From assembly GCF_003003175.1 (NCBI RefSeq), contig NZ_PVTY01000004.1:1-64000 (forward strand): a stretch of 64,000 bases of DNA, in the 5' to 3' direction. Each line of letters opens with the position of its first letter. Positions within the stretch are counted from its first letter, which is position 1. The translations under genes and the position numbers were made by a program. This DNA is from Nesterenkonia sandarakina. GTDB taxonomy: Bacteria > Actinomycetota > Actinomycetes > Actinomycetales > Micrococcaceae. The notes under the pieces are model-generated. The model was not told the DNA's origin. It did no database searches and worked only from the letters and a program-made list of their open reading frames with translations. Below, piece by piece: positions 7,853-15,163 of this stretch.

Positions 7853-8914
7853 CTATCTGGTCCGGTGCGCCGAGAAGCGCTGCTGCAGCAGGACTGCGGC
7901 GACGATGATGGCGCCGCTGACCACTGCCTGGACCGACGAATCGAGGTTGTTCTGGACGAAGACGTTGGTGAGCACGGCGAAGACCAGGACGCCGAGCACG
8001 GTGCCGAAGATGGTGCCGCGTCCACCGGCCAGCAGCGTGCCGCCGATGACGACGGCGGCGATCGCGTCCAGCTCGTAGAGGTAGCCGTGGGTGGAGGAGC
8101 CTGATGTGGTGCGGCTGATCATCATGACTGCCGCGATGCCGGCACAGAGACCGGCGAGGGTGTAGACCATCACCAGGTGACGATTGACCTTGATGCCGGC
8201 CAGCCGGGCGGCCTCGGCGTTTCCACCGACCGCGATCGTGCGCCGTCCGAAGGTGGTCCGGTTCAGCACGAACCAGCCGGCTGCCGCGACGATCAGGAAC
8301 ATCCAGACGATGATCGAGATGCCAAGGAAGTCCCCGCGGAAGACGTCGTTGAACTCCTGCACATTGACGATCTGGGTCTGCCGCCCGGAGATCAGCTCCG
8401 CGAAGCCTCGGGCAGCGACGAGCATCGCAAGCGTCGCGATGAACGGCACGACTTTTCCGTAGGCGATGATCACCCCGTTGATCACTCCTGCGGCGGCTCC
8501 GACGGCCAGCGCGGTGAAGAACATCACCGACCAGTGGATGTCTGTGGCCATGGCCTGGGTCCCCAGCGTGGTCGCCCAGATCGTGGCCAGTCCCATCACG
8601 GAGCCGACCGAGAGGTCGATGCCACCGGAGGTGATCACGAAGGTCACCCCGATGCTGATCACGCCGATCACAGCCGCCTGCTGCAGGATGACCATCAGGT
8701 TCGCCACACTGAGGAAGCGGTCGCCGCCGGTGATCACGCCCAATGCGATCAACGCCCCGAGGGCGAGGACCAGACCCAGGCTGTGTCCGAGGCTGAGCTT
8801 CGACCCCGCGACGGCCTTGGTGGACTTGTCCTCGACCGGGCTGAGGTCCCGACGCGGGGTCTCTTCATCGGCAGGGATTCCGGCGGGGGAGCCGGTTGCT
8901 GTCGTCTCACTCAT
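7853..8914 (-). CDS. Sugar ABC transporter permease (RbsC-like)
   Basis: 353-aa inner-membrane permease of the ribose/xylose/inositol type. A polar N-terminal stretch of about 45 residues is followed by eight to ten hydrophobic segments. Family signatures are ISIGVTFVITSGGIDLSVGS, INGVIIAYGKVVPFIATLAM and RTTFGRRTIAVGGNAEAARLAGI. Its ATG overlaps the stop of the ATPase gene (ATGA), showing translational coupling. It forms the channel with the ATPase (8911-10431) and the lipoprotein (6730-7785). Confidence 0.9.
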   Translation of the reverse strand: MSETTATGSPAGIPADEETPRRDLSPVEDKSTKAVAGSKLSLGHSLGLVLALGALIALGVITGGDRFLSVANLMVILQQAAVIGVISIGVTFVITSGGIDLSVGSVMGLATIWATTLGTQAMATDIHWSVMFFTALAVGAAAGVINGVIIAYGKVVPFIATLAMLVAARGFAELISGRQTQIVNVQEFNDVFRGDFLGISIIVWMFLIVAAAGWFVLNRTTFGRRTIAVGGNAEAARLAGIKVNRHLVMVYTLAGLCAGIAAVMMISRTTSGSSTHGYLYELDAIAAVVIGGTLLAGGRGTIFGTVLGVLVFAVLTNVFVQNNLDSSVQAVVSGAIIVAAVLLQQRFSAHRTR

Positions 8915-10431
8915 CGGTGAGCTCCTTCCATCACAAGATCAAGCACCTGGTGTTCGTCCATGTCCTTGGATGCTCCGGTGTGGACCACCCTGCCGTCGGC
9001 GACGACGAGGACTCGATCGGCGAGCCCCAGGACCTCCTCGATCTCGCTCGAGACCATCAGCACTGCCGTGCCCTGCCGACTGAGCTCCCTGACCAGCCCG
9101 TAGATCTCTGCCCGGGCTCCGACGTCGACGCCGCGGGTGGGCTCATCCAGCAGCAGCACCTCGCATCCATGCACCAGCCAGCGGGCGAGCATCGCCTTCT
9201 GCTGGTTTCCGCCCGAAAGTGTGCGGATGTTGCGCTGGACGTCGGCGGGGGAGAGGTGCAGCGCCTCGGCCTGCTCGCGCGCCGCTGCGCGCTCTGCGCG
9301 TTCGTTGAGCAGGCCCGATCGGGCGAAGCGCGCAAAGGTGGAGAGGGTGATGTTGCGATAGATCGGCTCGTCCAGCAGCAGCCCCTGGCTCTTGCGCTCC
9401 TCGGGGGCGAGTCCGACCCCATGGCTGACCGCATCGGCGATGGAGCCGCGGCGCAGCTTCTTGCCCTTCACCCGGACCTCGCCGGCGGTGGCTCGGCGAG
9501 CTCCGTAGATGGTCTCGAGGATCTCCGAGCGGCCCGCACCCACCAGACCAGCCAGGCCGACGACCTCGCCGGGGCTGACCTCGAAGGACACCGGATCGAA
9601 GACTCCCTCGATGCTGAGTCCATCAACCTCCAGCAGCGGCTGGTCGCTGGTCGGCCCGACGGCGGTGCCGCCGAAGTCGGAGATGACCTCGTGGCCGGTC
9701 ATCAGGGAGATGAGCTCTCGGGTCGGAGTGTCTTCGACCTCGAGGCTGGTGGCCACGGTGCGTCCGTCCTTGAGCACCGTGATCCGGTCCCCGATCCGCC
9801 GAATCTCTTCGAGACGATGCGAGATGTAGACCACAGCGACGCCCTGGTCCCGCAGCGCTCGCACGACGCGGAAGAGGTTCTCCACCTCTTCGGGGTCCAG
9901 GACCGCGGAGGGTTCGTCCATGATGATCAGCTGCGCATCATGGGAGAGCGCGCGCGCCATCGAGACGATCTGTTTCCCGGCCGCCGGTAGGCGTCCGACC
10001 TCGCGCTGGGCGGGGATCTCGGGGTGCCCCAGGCGGCGGAGCAGATCGCGGGTGCGCTCCAGGGCGGTGCCTCGGCGCAGCACGCCTCCGGAGCTGAGTT
10101 CATGGCCGAGGAAGATGTTCTCCGCGACGCTGAGCCCGTCGACGACGTCGAGCTCCTGGTACATCGTGGAGATGCCCAGGCGCAGCGCGGCCATCGTCGT
10201 CGGGATGGTGACCTCCTCGCCCTTCCAGAGGATCTCGCCCTTGGTGGGCTGGTGGGCTCCGGAGAGCACCTTGATCAGAGTTGATTTGCCGGCGCCGTTC
10301 TGACCCAGCAGGCAATGGACCTCACCGGCGCGAATCTGAAGATCGACGCCGTCGAGGGCCTTCGCGCCGGGGAAGTGTTTGATGATTCCTCGCATCCGGA
10401 GGAGCTCGGATCCACCATTTTGTGTGACCAT
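8911..10431 (-). CDS. Sugar ABC transporter ATP-binding protein (RbsA/MglA-like), two ABC domains
   Basis: 506-aa tandem ATPase. Domain 1 has Walker A GQNGAGKST (about residue 37), AGKQIVSMARALSHDAQLI in place of the usual signature, and Walker B IIMDEP. Domain 2 has VGAGRSEILE as degenerate P-loop, LSGGNQQKAMLARWL and LLLDEPTRGVDVGA. This is the normal pattern for the RbsA/XylG/MglA class, where one site is degenerate. The ATG at 10431 is preferred over GTG 10437 because a -10 hexamer TAAATT (10443-10438) lies exactly six bases upstream and TTGACA lies 18 bases further, which predicts a leaderless message. First gene of the sugar operon. Confidence 0.9.
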   Translation of the reverse strand: MVTQNGGSELLRMRGIIKHFPGAKALDGVDLQIRAGEVHCLLGQNGAGKSTLIKVLSGAHQPTKGEILWKGEEVTIPTTMAALRLGISTMYQELDVVDGLSVAENIFLGHELSSGGVLRRGTALERTRDLLRRLGHPEIPAQREVGRLPAAGKQIVSMARALSHDAQLIIMDEPSAVLDPEEVENLFRVVRALRDQGVAVVYISHRLEEIRRIGDRITVLKDGRTVATSLEVEDTPTRELISLMTGHEVISDFGGTAVGPTSDQPLLEVDGLSIEGVFDPVSFEVSPGEVVGLAGLVGAGRSEILETIYGARRATAGEVRVKGKKLRRGSIADAVSHGVGLAPEERKSQGLLLDEPIYRNITLSTFARFARSGLLNERAERAAAREQAEALHLSPADVQRNIRTLSGGNQQKAMLARWLVHGCEVLLLDEPTRGVDVGARAEIYGLVRELSRQGTAVLMVSSEIEEVLGLADRVLVVADGRVVHTGASKDMDEHQVLDLVMEGAHR

Positions 10432-10437
10432 GCTCAC

Positions 10438-10467
10438 AATTTAGGCGGTACTTCTGTCGAGTGTCAA
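10438..10467 (-). promoter_or_regulatory. Promoter of the sugar operon (leaderless)
   Basis: On the minus strand TTGACA (10467-10462), an 18-base spacer and TAAATT (10443-10438) form a near-consensus sigma-70-type promoter. The predicted start of transcription coincides with the A of ATG 10431. Confidence 0.6.
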
Positions 10468-10483
10468 TCAAAAGTCGACGGTC

Positions 10484-10495
10484 AGTTTGAAAACT
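10484..10495. promoter_or_regulatory. Candidate ROK-repressor operator
   Basis: AGTTTGAAAACT is a perfect 5-bp dyad with a 2-bp centre. It lies between the divergent sugar operon and ROK gene, 17 bp upstream of the operon's -35 box and 31 bp before the ROK start. AT-rich dyads of this type are known operators of XylR/NagC-like ROK proteins. Binding is inferred from position only. Confidence 0.45.
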
Positions 10496-10538
10496 TTCGG
10501 ACTCTCAGTGACTGAAGCAGGGGTGGTTTACTTATCCC

Positions 10539-11756
10539 ATGGCCTACGTCACCGTGATCGATGAGCAGAACAGCGCGGCCGCCGGCCCGGCAGCTAACGC
10601 CCTCCCCAACAGCGCGGGAGCACTGTTCCAGCTGCTGCGGGACGGGACCCCGCGGACTCGGTCTGACCTGACCGCGATGACGGGATTCGCCCGATCCACC
10701 ATCTCCGCCCGGGTGGAGGAGCTTCTGGACTCCTCGCTGATCCGACCCGCGGGGGAGAACTCCTCCACCGGCGGCCGGCCGCCGAGCACCTTCAGCTTCA
10801 ACCCCGATGCCCGGTCGGTGCTGGCCGTGGACCTGGGCGGCACCCATGCGCGGATCGCCGTGACGGATCTGGCTGCCCGGGTCCTGGCGGAGAAGGAGCA
10901 GGAGCTCGACATCACCCGCGGCCCGGTGGCCGTGCTCGATGCGGTGGGAGCGATCGCCATGGAGCTGCTGCAGGAGGCGGGCCGCAGCCCGGAGGACCTG
11001 CTGGGCGTCGGGGTGGGCGTGCCGGGCCCGGTGGAGTTCGCCACCGGCCGGCCGATGAGCCCGCCCATCATGCCCGGCTGGGACCACTTCGACATCCCCG
11101 GACATCTGCGCCAGTGGTTCCCGGGCCCGATCATGGTGGACAACGACGTCAACGCCATGGCCCTGGGGGAGCATGCGGTGACCTACCCCGGCGTCGCGAA
11201 CATGATGTTCGTCAAGGTCGCCACCGGCATCGGCTCTGGCATCATCAGCGACGGCCGGCTGCAGCACGGCGCTCAGGGAGCAGCCGGGGACCTCGGCCAC
11301 ATCGCGACCCCCGACGGCGACACCACCCCGTGCACCTGCGGGAACTCCGGCTGTCTGGAGGCGGTGGCCTCGGGGCCGGCGATCGCGGCGCAGCTGCGCG
11401 AAAGCGGCTTCGACGTGCCGCATCATGCAGCGATGCTGGAGCTGGTGCGTTCTGGTGACTTGGAAGCGCTGCGCACCGTGCGTCAGGCGGGGCGGCAGGT
11501 CGGCTCGGTGCTGGCCGGCTGCGTGAACCTGCTCAACCCTTCGGTCATCGTGATCGGCGGAGTGGTCTCCACCGCAGGGGAGCATTTCCTCGCCGGCATC
11601 CGCGAGGCGGTCTACTCCCGCTCGCTGCCGCTGGCCACCCAGCATCTGCGCATCGTGGCCACCCAGACCAAGGCGCGCGCCGGGGTGCTCGGCGCCTCGA
11701 CGCTGGTCACCGGTCACGGGCTCTCGATCGAGAACGTGAACCGGCTGATCGGCTGA
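10539..11756 (+). CDS. ROK-family transcriptional regulator
   Basis: 405-aa repressor-type protein. The N-terminal winged HTH (residues about 22-75) reads GALFQLLRDGTPRTRSDLTA then GFARSTISARVEELLDS. The ROK sugar-kinase-like domain begins at VLAVDLGGTHARIAV, with VDNDVNAMALGEH, GIGSGIISDGRL and the zinc-binding cluster GHIATPDGDTTPCTCGNSGC, where three cysteines and a histidine are present. It is transcribed divergently from the sugar ABC/oxidoreductase/isomerase operon and very probably represses it until the sugar binds. Start ATG 10539 has TTTACT six bases upstream, another possible leaderless start. Confidence 0.9.
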   Translation: MAYVTVIDEQNSAAAGPAANALPNSAGALFQLLRDGTPRTRSDLTAMTGFARSTISARVEELLDSSLIRPAGENSSTGGRPPSTFSFNPDARSVLAVDLGGTHARIAVTDLAARVLAEKEQELDITRGPVAVLDAVGAIAMELLQEAGRSPEDLLGVGVGVPGPVEFATGRPMSPPIMPGWDHFDIPGHLRQWFPGPIMVDNDVNAMALGEHAVTYPGVANMMFVKVATGIGSGIISDGRLQHGAQGAAGDLGHIATPDGDTTPCTCGNSGCLEAVASGPAIAAQLRESGFDVPHHAAMLELVRSGDLEALRTVRQAGRQVGSVLAGCVNLLNPSVIVIGGVVSTAGEHFLAGIREAVYSRSLPLATQHLRIVATQTKARAGVLGASTLVTGHGLSIENVNRLIG

Positions 11757-11758
11757 GA

Positions 11759-11784
11759 CTGACGCTGGAGAGATCAGGCGTCAG
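11759..11784. terminator. Short hairpin terminator between convergent genes
   Basis: CTGACGC (11759-11765) pairs with GCGTCAG (11778-11784) over a 12-base loop, just after the ROK stop codon. It also lies at the end of the minus-strand small-gene operon. No U tract, so only moderately convincing. Confidence 0.45.
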
Positions 11785-11846
11785 CTGCTCGGGTCGATGA
11801 TCAGCACTCCGCCGATCAGGATGCTCAGGCCGAGCACCACGTTCAC
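11781..11846 (-). CDS. Possible 21-residue membrane peptide
   Basis: A GTG at 11846 overlaps the stop of the upstream 71-aa gene (GTGA, the usual sign of translational coupling) and opens a 21-codon frame reading VNVVLGLSILIGGVLIIDPSS, almost entirely hydrophobic. Its stop falls in the hairpin at 11759-11784. It would be the third member of a small membrane-protein operon. No family is recognised and there is no evidence that it is translated. Confidence 0.3.
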   Translation of the reverse strand: MNVVLGLSILIGGVLIIDPSS

Positions 11847-12058
11847 ACTGAGCTCTGCTCATATCGGCGACGCCGGGCGAGCACGACGAGCCACAGGTTC
11901 AGTGCGACCGCCACAAGCACGGTCAGTCCGAAGAGCACATAGCTGGAGGTGGTCGTCTCTGCAGAGTTCCAGATGTTGACGAACTGCCACATCGCAGCTG
12001 CGGAAGACAGGAACGAAGCGATGGTCACGAGGATGTATGTGACCTTGGGGCTGCTCAT
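11843..12058 (-). CDS. Small two-helix membrane protein, unknown function
   Basis: 71-aa hydrophobic protein with two predicted membrane helices (VTYILVTIASFLSSAAAMW and VLFGLTVLVAVALNLWLVVL), joined by a polar loop and ending in a basic tail RRRRYEQSSV. Its ATG overlaps the stop of the 79-aa gene upstream, so the two are translated together. No family is recognised. The overlap and normal codon use support a real gene. Confidence 0.6.
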   Translation of the reverse strand: MSSPKVTYILVTIASFLSSAAAMWQFVNIWNSAETTTSSYVLFGLTVLVAVALNLWLVVLARRRRYEQSSV

Positions 12059-12294
12059 GATTGCGCTCCTGATTCTGCACGCTTGTGTTCTTTGTGGTCT
12101 TGCGACTCGTCGCGCCGGGCGCGCTGGGCCTGGGCGCGCCGCAGCGCCAGAACCAGGGCGGTGCCCAGCATCACCAGGGCAAGGCCCCAGCCGAGTGTCG
12201 CTGTGTAGTCCGGCGCCTGCGGAATGGCCGAGAGCACGATGCCGATCGGGGCGAAGAACAACAGTCCATTGATGACGTTGTTGCGGCTTACCAT
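12055..12294 (-). CDS. Small membrane protein, unknown function
   Basis: 79 residues from ATG 12294, which has a GATGAGG-type ribosome binding site. The frame continues open upstream to 12540, but without hydrophobic or conserved sequence, so the shorter start is chosen. Two membrane helices (INGLLFFAPIGIVLSAI and LGWGLALVMLGTALVLAL) are followed by a long charged tail rich in Arg, Gln, Lys and Glu. First gene of the small minus-strand operon. Confidence 0.6.
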   Translation of the reverse strand: MVSRNNVINGLLFFAPIGIVLSAIPQAPDYTATLGWGLALVMLGTALVLALRRAQAQRARRDESQDHKEHKRAESGAQS

Positions 12295-12418
12295 GTGTTC
12301 AACCTCATCGTCGGGGGTAAAAGTGATCCGAGTCTCCAGACTATCGGAACACCGGTGACCCTCAGGAAACCTCATGTCAGGGGTTGACGGACGTAGGGAG
12401 AGTCGATCTAGTGGAGAT

Positions 12419-12745
12419 ATGGAGCTGCTGCTGCTGACCATTTCACTGATCATCGGGTCGACATTGTTCACGATGTCATTCCGAATGCTCAGCCAGGCCA
12501 ACCCCAGCGAGCGCATTCCGCAGGTCTGGGGTCGTCCCACGCGCCACCCGGGCAGGATCTACGCGACCCGCGTGGCGGCCCTCACCTTCCTGTTCCTGGC
12601 CGTCTCTGGACTGAGCGGGTCGATCGGCTATTTCAGCGTGCTGCTGTTCGTGCTGGGCTGCCTTCCGGCGTGTGCGTTGAACATCGCGCACAACCGTCGA
12701 GTCGCACGAGGCCAGCACGGTCGCCCGGCAGAACAGCCAGCGTGA
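12419..12745 (+). CDS. Membrane protein of unknown function (108 aa)
   Basis: From ATG 12419 the product has three hydrophobic segments (LLLLTISLIIGSTLFTMS, VAALTFLFLAVSGLSGSIGY, FSVLLFVLGCLPACAL) and a short basic C-terminus. The ATG is preceded by GGAG and also by TTGACG, 17 bases and TCTAGT ending six bases before it, so translation might be leaderless. An earlier in-frame ATG at 12374 would add 15 polar residues. It stands alone between the minus-strand small genes and the convergent Mrp-like operon. No family recognised. Confidence 0.55.
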   Translation: MELLLLTISLIIGSTLFTMSFRMLSQANPSERIPQVWGRPTRHPGRIYATRVAALTFLFLAVSGLSGSIGYFSVLLFVLGCLPACALNIAHNRRVARGQHGRPAEQPA

Positions 12746-12764
12746 GCTGTGCGTCTGCCGCACC

Positions 12765-13307
12765 TCACACCCCGAACGCGGCACCGACCCGGCGCTGCAG
12801 CCGCGCCCACTGGTCGGCGGGATCCAGCTGCGGGGAGAGCGTGTGAAGCTGCACTGCGGACGGCGGCAGGACCGGGCCCTCGGCGGTGTTGTCCGCAGAC
12901 TCACCGTCCGCGGTGACCACTTGTTGGACCATGGATCCGGGCATCAGGTTCATCATCACCAGGGCGAGCTGGCGGGCGTGACCAGGTTCTAGTGCGAAGG
13001 GCGCGACCACCACGCTGGGATCGACGTCGACCGGGCGGGAGAGCACCCGACGGGCCACATCCACCCCGCCGAGCACCGACTGCCCCAGGAACCAGCCGAG
13101 CAGCACGATCGAGGACCTGATCCGGCGCGGCAATTTACGCTGGGAGCTCCGTGACGAGGGTGGAAGCAGCACCAGGCTCAGCGCCGTGGCCAGTGCCACC
13201 GAGACCACCCCGTAGATCGCGTAGTCCGCGCCACCCCCGGAGAGCGCCCACCAGAGCAGTCCCAGGACGACGCCGCGCAGCACTGCTGCCAGCACCAGGG
13301 CACTCAT
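12765..13307 (-). CDS. mnhE: Na+/H+ antiporter subunit E (MnhE/MrpE)
   Basis: 180-aa membrane subunit of an Mrp-type cation/proton antiporter. It has hydrophobic helices at the N-terminus (LVLAAVLRGVVLGLLWWALS and YAIYGVVSVALATALSLVLL) and one near 65-80. The soluble MNHE domain with VDPSVVVAPFALEPGHARQL, VMMNLMPGSMVQQV and VQLHTLSPQLDP follows. The ATG at 13307 overlaps the stop of the preceding gene; the longer ORF to 13751 is antiporter sequence in another frame. Last gene of the eight-gene operon, where subunit E is not usual in last place. Confidence 0.85.
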   Translation of the reverse strand: MSALVLAAVLRGVVLGLLWWALSGGGADYAIYGVVSVALATALSLVLLPPSSRSSQRKLPRRIRSSIVLLGWFLGQSVLGGVDVARRVLSRPVDVDPSVVVAPFALEPGHARQLALVMMNLMPGSMVQQVVTADGESADNTAEGPVLPPSAVQLHTLSPQLDPADQWARLQRRVGAAFGV

Positions 13308-15163
13308 AGGATCCTCCCTGCCACGAGCATCGTGATCACCGTGACCACGCTCAGCAGCATAACCAGCGTCAGCCCGGTGGATTCCCAGCCGCCCAGGCGG
13401 GCCTCCACCCAGGAGACTCCGTGCCGGCCGCGCTCCGCCGCGGCGGAGAAGAAGCTGCCCCACCGCTCCGCCGCCGAGCTGGTGAATCCATGCGCAGCAT
13501 CCAGGGCCGTGCCTCCGCCGGACCCGACCCGGCGCAGCAGCGACTCCTCCGCCACCAGCAGGTCCCCGGGGGGAATCGCAGCCTTCTCGCTGCTGCTCAG
13601 CCGTGCCGGCAGCCACCCGCAGCGGGCAGCACCCCAGGCCAGCCCCGCAAGGAGGATGCCGAGCAGGATCGGCCAGGTCGCGTCCCACAGGGTGCTCGGC
13701 TCCCAGCTGGGCATGGCGACGCCTTCGGCCTGCACCGGATCGGTCACCCACCGGGCGCCGATCACCCAGGGCACCAGGATCCCCGCCGCGCAGACGCCCA
13801 GCCAGGAGAACAGCTCCCCATCGGCTCGACGGCGCGGGTCACGGTCTGCCGCCCAGATGACTGCCGCGAAGCGCAGCAGCAGCAGCGTAGAACCGGTCGC
13901 GATGAGCGGGAGCAGCTGATCGAGCCCCACTCCGAGCACCTCGATCCCGCTCACCGCCTCCTTGGACACGTACTTGCCGAAGGCGCCCGAGGTCAGCGGG
14001 GCGCCGGCCACGGCCAGACCTGCGCCGAGCATCCCGAGCAGCACCAGGCTCCCAGTCCGGCCCCGGGCGTAATGCTTGACCACCGGCACGCCCAGGAACA
14101 GGGCGCCCTTGGCCAGACCATGGTGGACCGCGTAGATCACCGCCGCCGCCGACGTCGCCGCCTGCAAGTCCGGGACCATCAGGCCCACTGCGACCAGTGC
14201 GGTGATGAACCCCATCTGCGAGATGGTCGAATAGGCCAGGACCACCTTCGGGTCGTGCTGGAGCACCCCGAGGACGACGGCGGCGAAGGCGCCGGTCAGC
14301 GCGAGGGCCAGCAGCACAGCCCCGGCGGTCTCGCCGTCGGGCAGGAAGCGCAGCCAACCGATCAGCCCCGCCTTGACCATGGCCCCGGAGAGCACCGCCG
14401 AGGCGGCCGGCGGCGCGGCAGGATGCGCCAGCGGCAGCCATACATGCAGCGGCACCGTGCCCGCCTTGACCCCGAAACCGAAGATGAGCAGCCCCTGGAT
14501 CAGACCGGTGTGCGCGGTCCCTGCGGCGTCCGCAGAGTCGGTGAGCAGGAACCCGCCGGCGGAGGTGACCAGGATCAGCGCCGCCAGGATCGCGGTCTCG
14601 GACAGCACCGACATCACCAGGTAGACCCGGGTGGCACGCCGCGCGGCAGGGGTGCGGTAGTGGATCACCAGTCCGGCCGCCGAGAAGCTCATCAAGGCGA
14701 AGGCCAGGTAGAAGCTGGCGGCGTCGGCGGCGAGGTAGGTGCCGATGTTGCCGGTGAAGCTGAGCAGCAGGAACGCCGAGAGCGCACCCGAGCCGCGCTC
14801 GGCGTCGCGCAGCTTGATCCAGCTGATCGCCAGCAGCGCGGCCCCGTAGAGCAGCGCCGCGATCAGCAGCAGCGGCCTGGCGTAGAGATCCACCCCGAAG
14901 TGCGCACCGAAGAGCAGCCAGGGCACCTCCAGGGCGGCGGGGTCGGAACCGGGCTCCGCCAGCAGTGCGAGCAGCACCGCGGGAGCCACGGCCAGCGGCG
15001 CGAACAGGGTCAGCCGGCGACGCAGCGTGAAGGCCTGACCCGGAGGCAGCAGCCCGGCCAGCCCGAGCGCCAGCACGAGGACCAGCGGGGTCAGCAGGGA
15101 CAGTGGGATCAGCAGCGATGGTGAGAACAGCGATAGTGACGACAGCGCTGGAGTGGCGAGCAT
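13304..15163 (-). CDS. Third complex I-type antiporter-like subunit (diverged MnhD/NuoL-like)
   Basis: 619-aa protein with about 14 membrane helices of the proton-conducting quinone-oxidoreductase family. TM7 lysine (FGVKAGTVPLHVWLPLAHP), TM8 (GAMVKAGLIGWLRF), DPKVVLAYSTISQMG and the TM12 lysine region AFGKYVSK are present. The TM5 glutamate conserved in the other two paralogues of this operon is replaced: FALMSFS has Ala156 where they have YELL or LELV. The C-terminus carries a roughly 90-residue amphipathic, charged extension before a final helix. It might stand in for part of the missing full-length MnhA. Start overlaps the preceding gene (ATGA). Confidence 0.75.
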   Translation of the reverse strand: MLATPALSSLSLFSPSLLIPLSLLTPLVLVLALGLAGLLPPGQAFTLRRRLTLFAPLAVAPAVLLALLAEPGSDPAALEVPWLLFGAHFGVDLYARPLLLIAALLYGAALLAISWIKLRDAERGSGALSAFLLLSFTGNIGTYLAADAASFYLAFALMSFSAAGLVIHYRTPAARRATRVYLVMSVLSETAILAALILVTSAGGFLLTDSADAAGTAHTGLIQGLLIFGFGVKAGTVPLHVWLPLAHPAAPPAASAVLSGAMVKAGLIGWLRFLPDGETAGAVLLALALTGAFAAVVLGVLQHDPKVVLAYSTISQMGFITALVAVGLMVPDLQAATSAAAVIYAVHHGLAKGALFLGVPVVKHYARGRTGSLVLLGMLGAGLAVAGAPLTSGAFGKYVSKEAVSGIEVLGVGLDQLLPLIATGSTLLLLRFAAVIWAADRDPRRRADGELFSWLGVCAAGILVPWVIGARWVTDPVQAEGVAMPSWEPSTLWDATWPILLGILLAGLAWGAARCGWLPARLSSSEKAAIPPGDLLVAEESLLRRVGSGGGTALDAAHGFTSSAAERWGSFFSAAAERGRHGVSWVEARLGGWESTGLTLVMLLSVVTVITMLVAGRIL

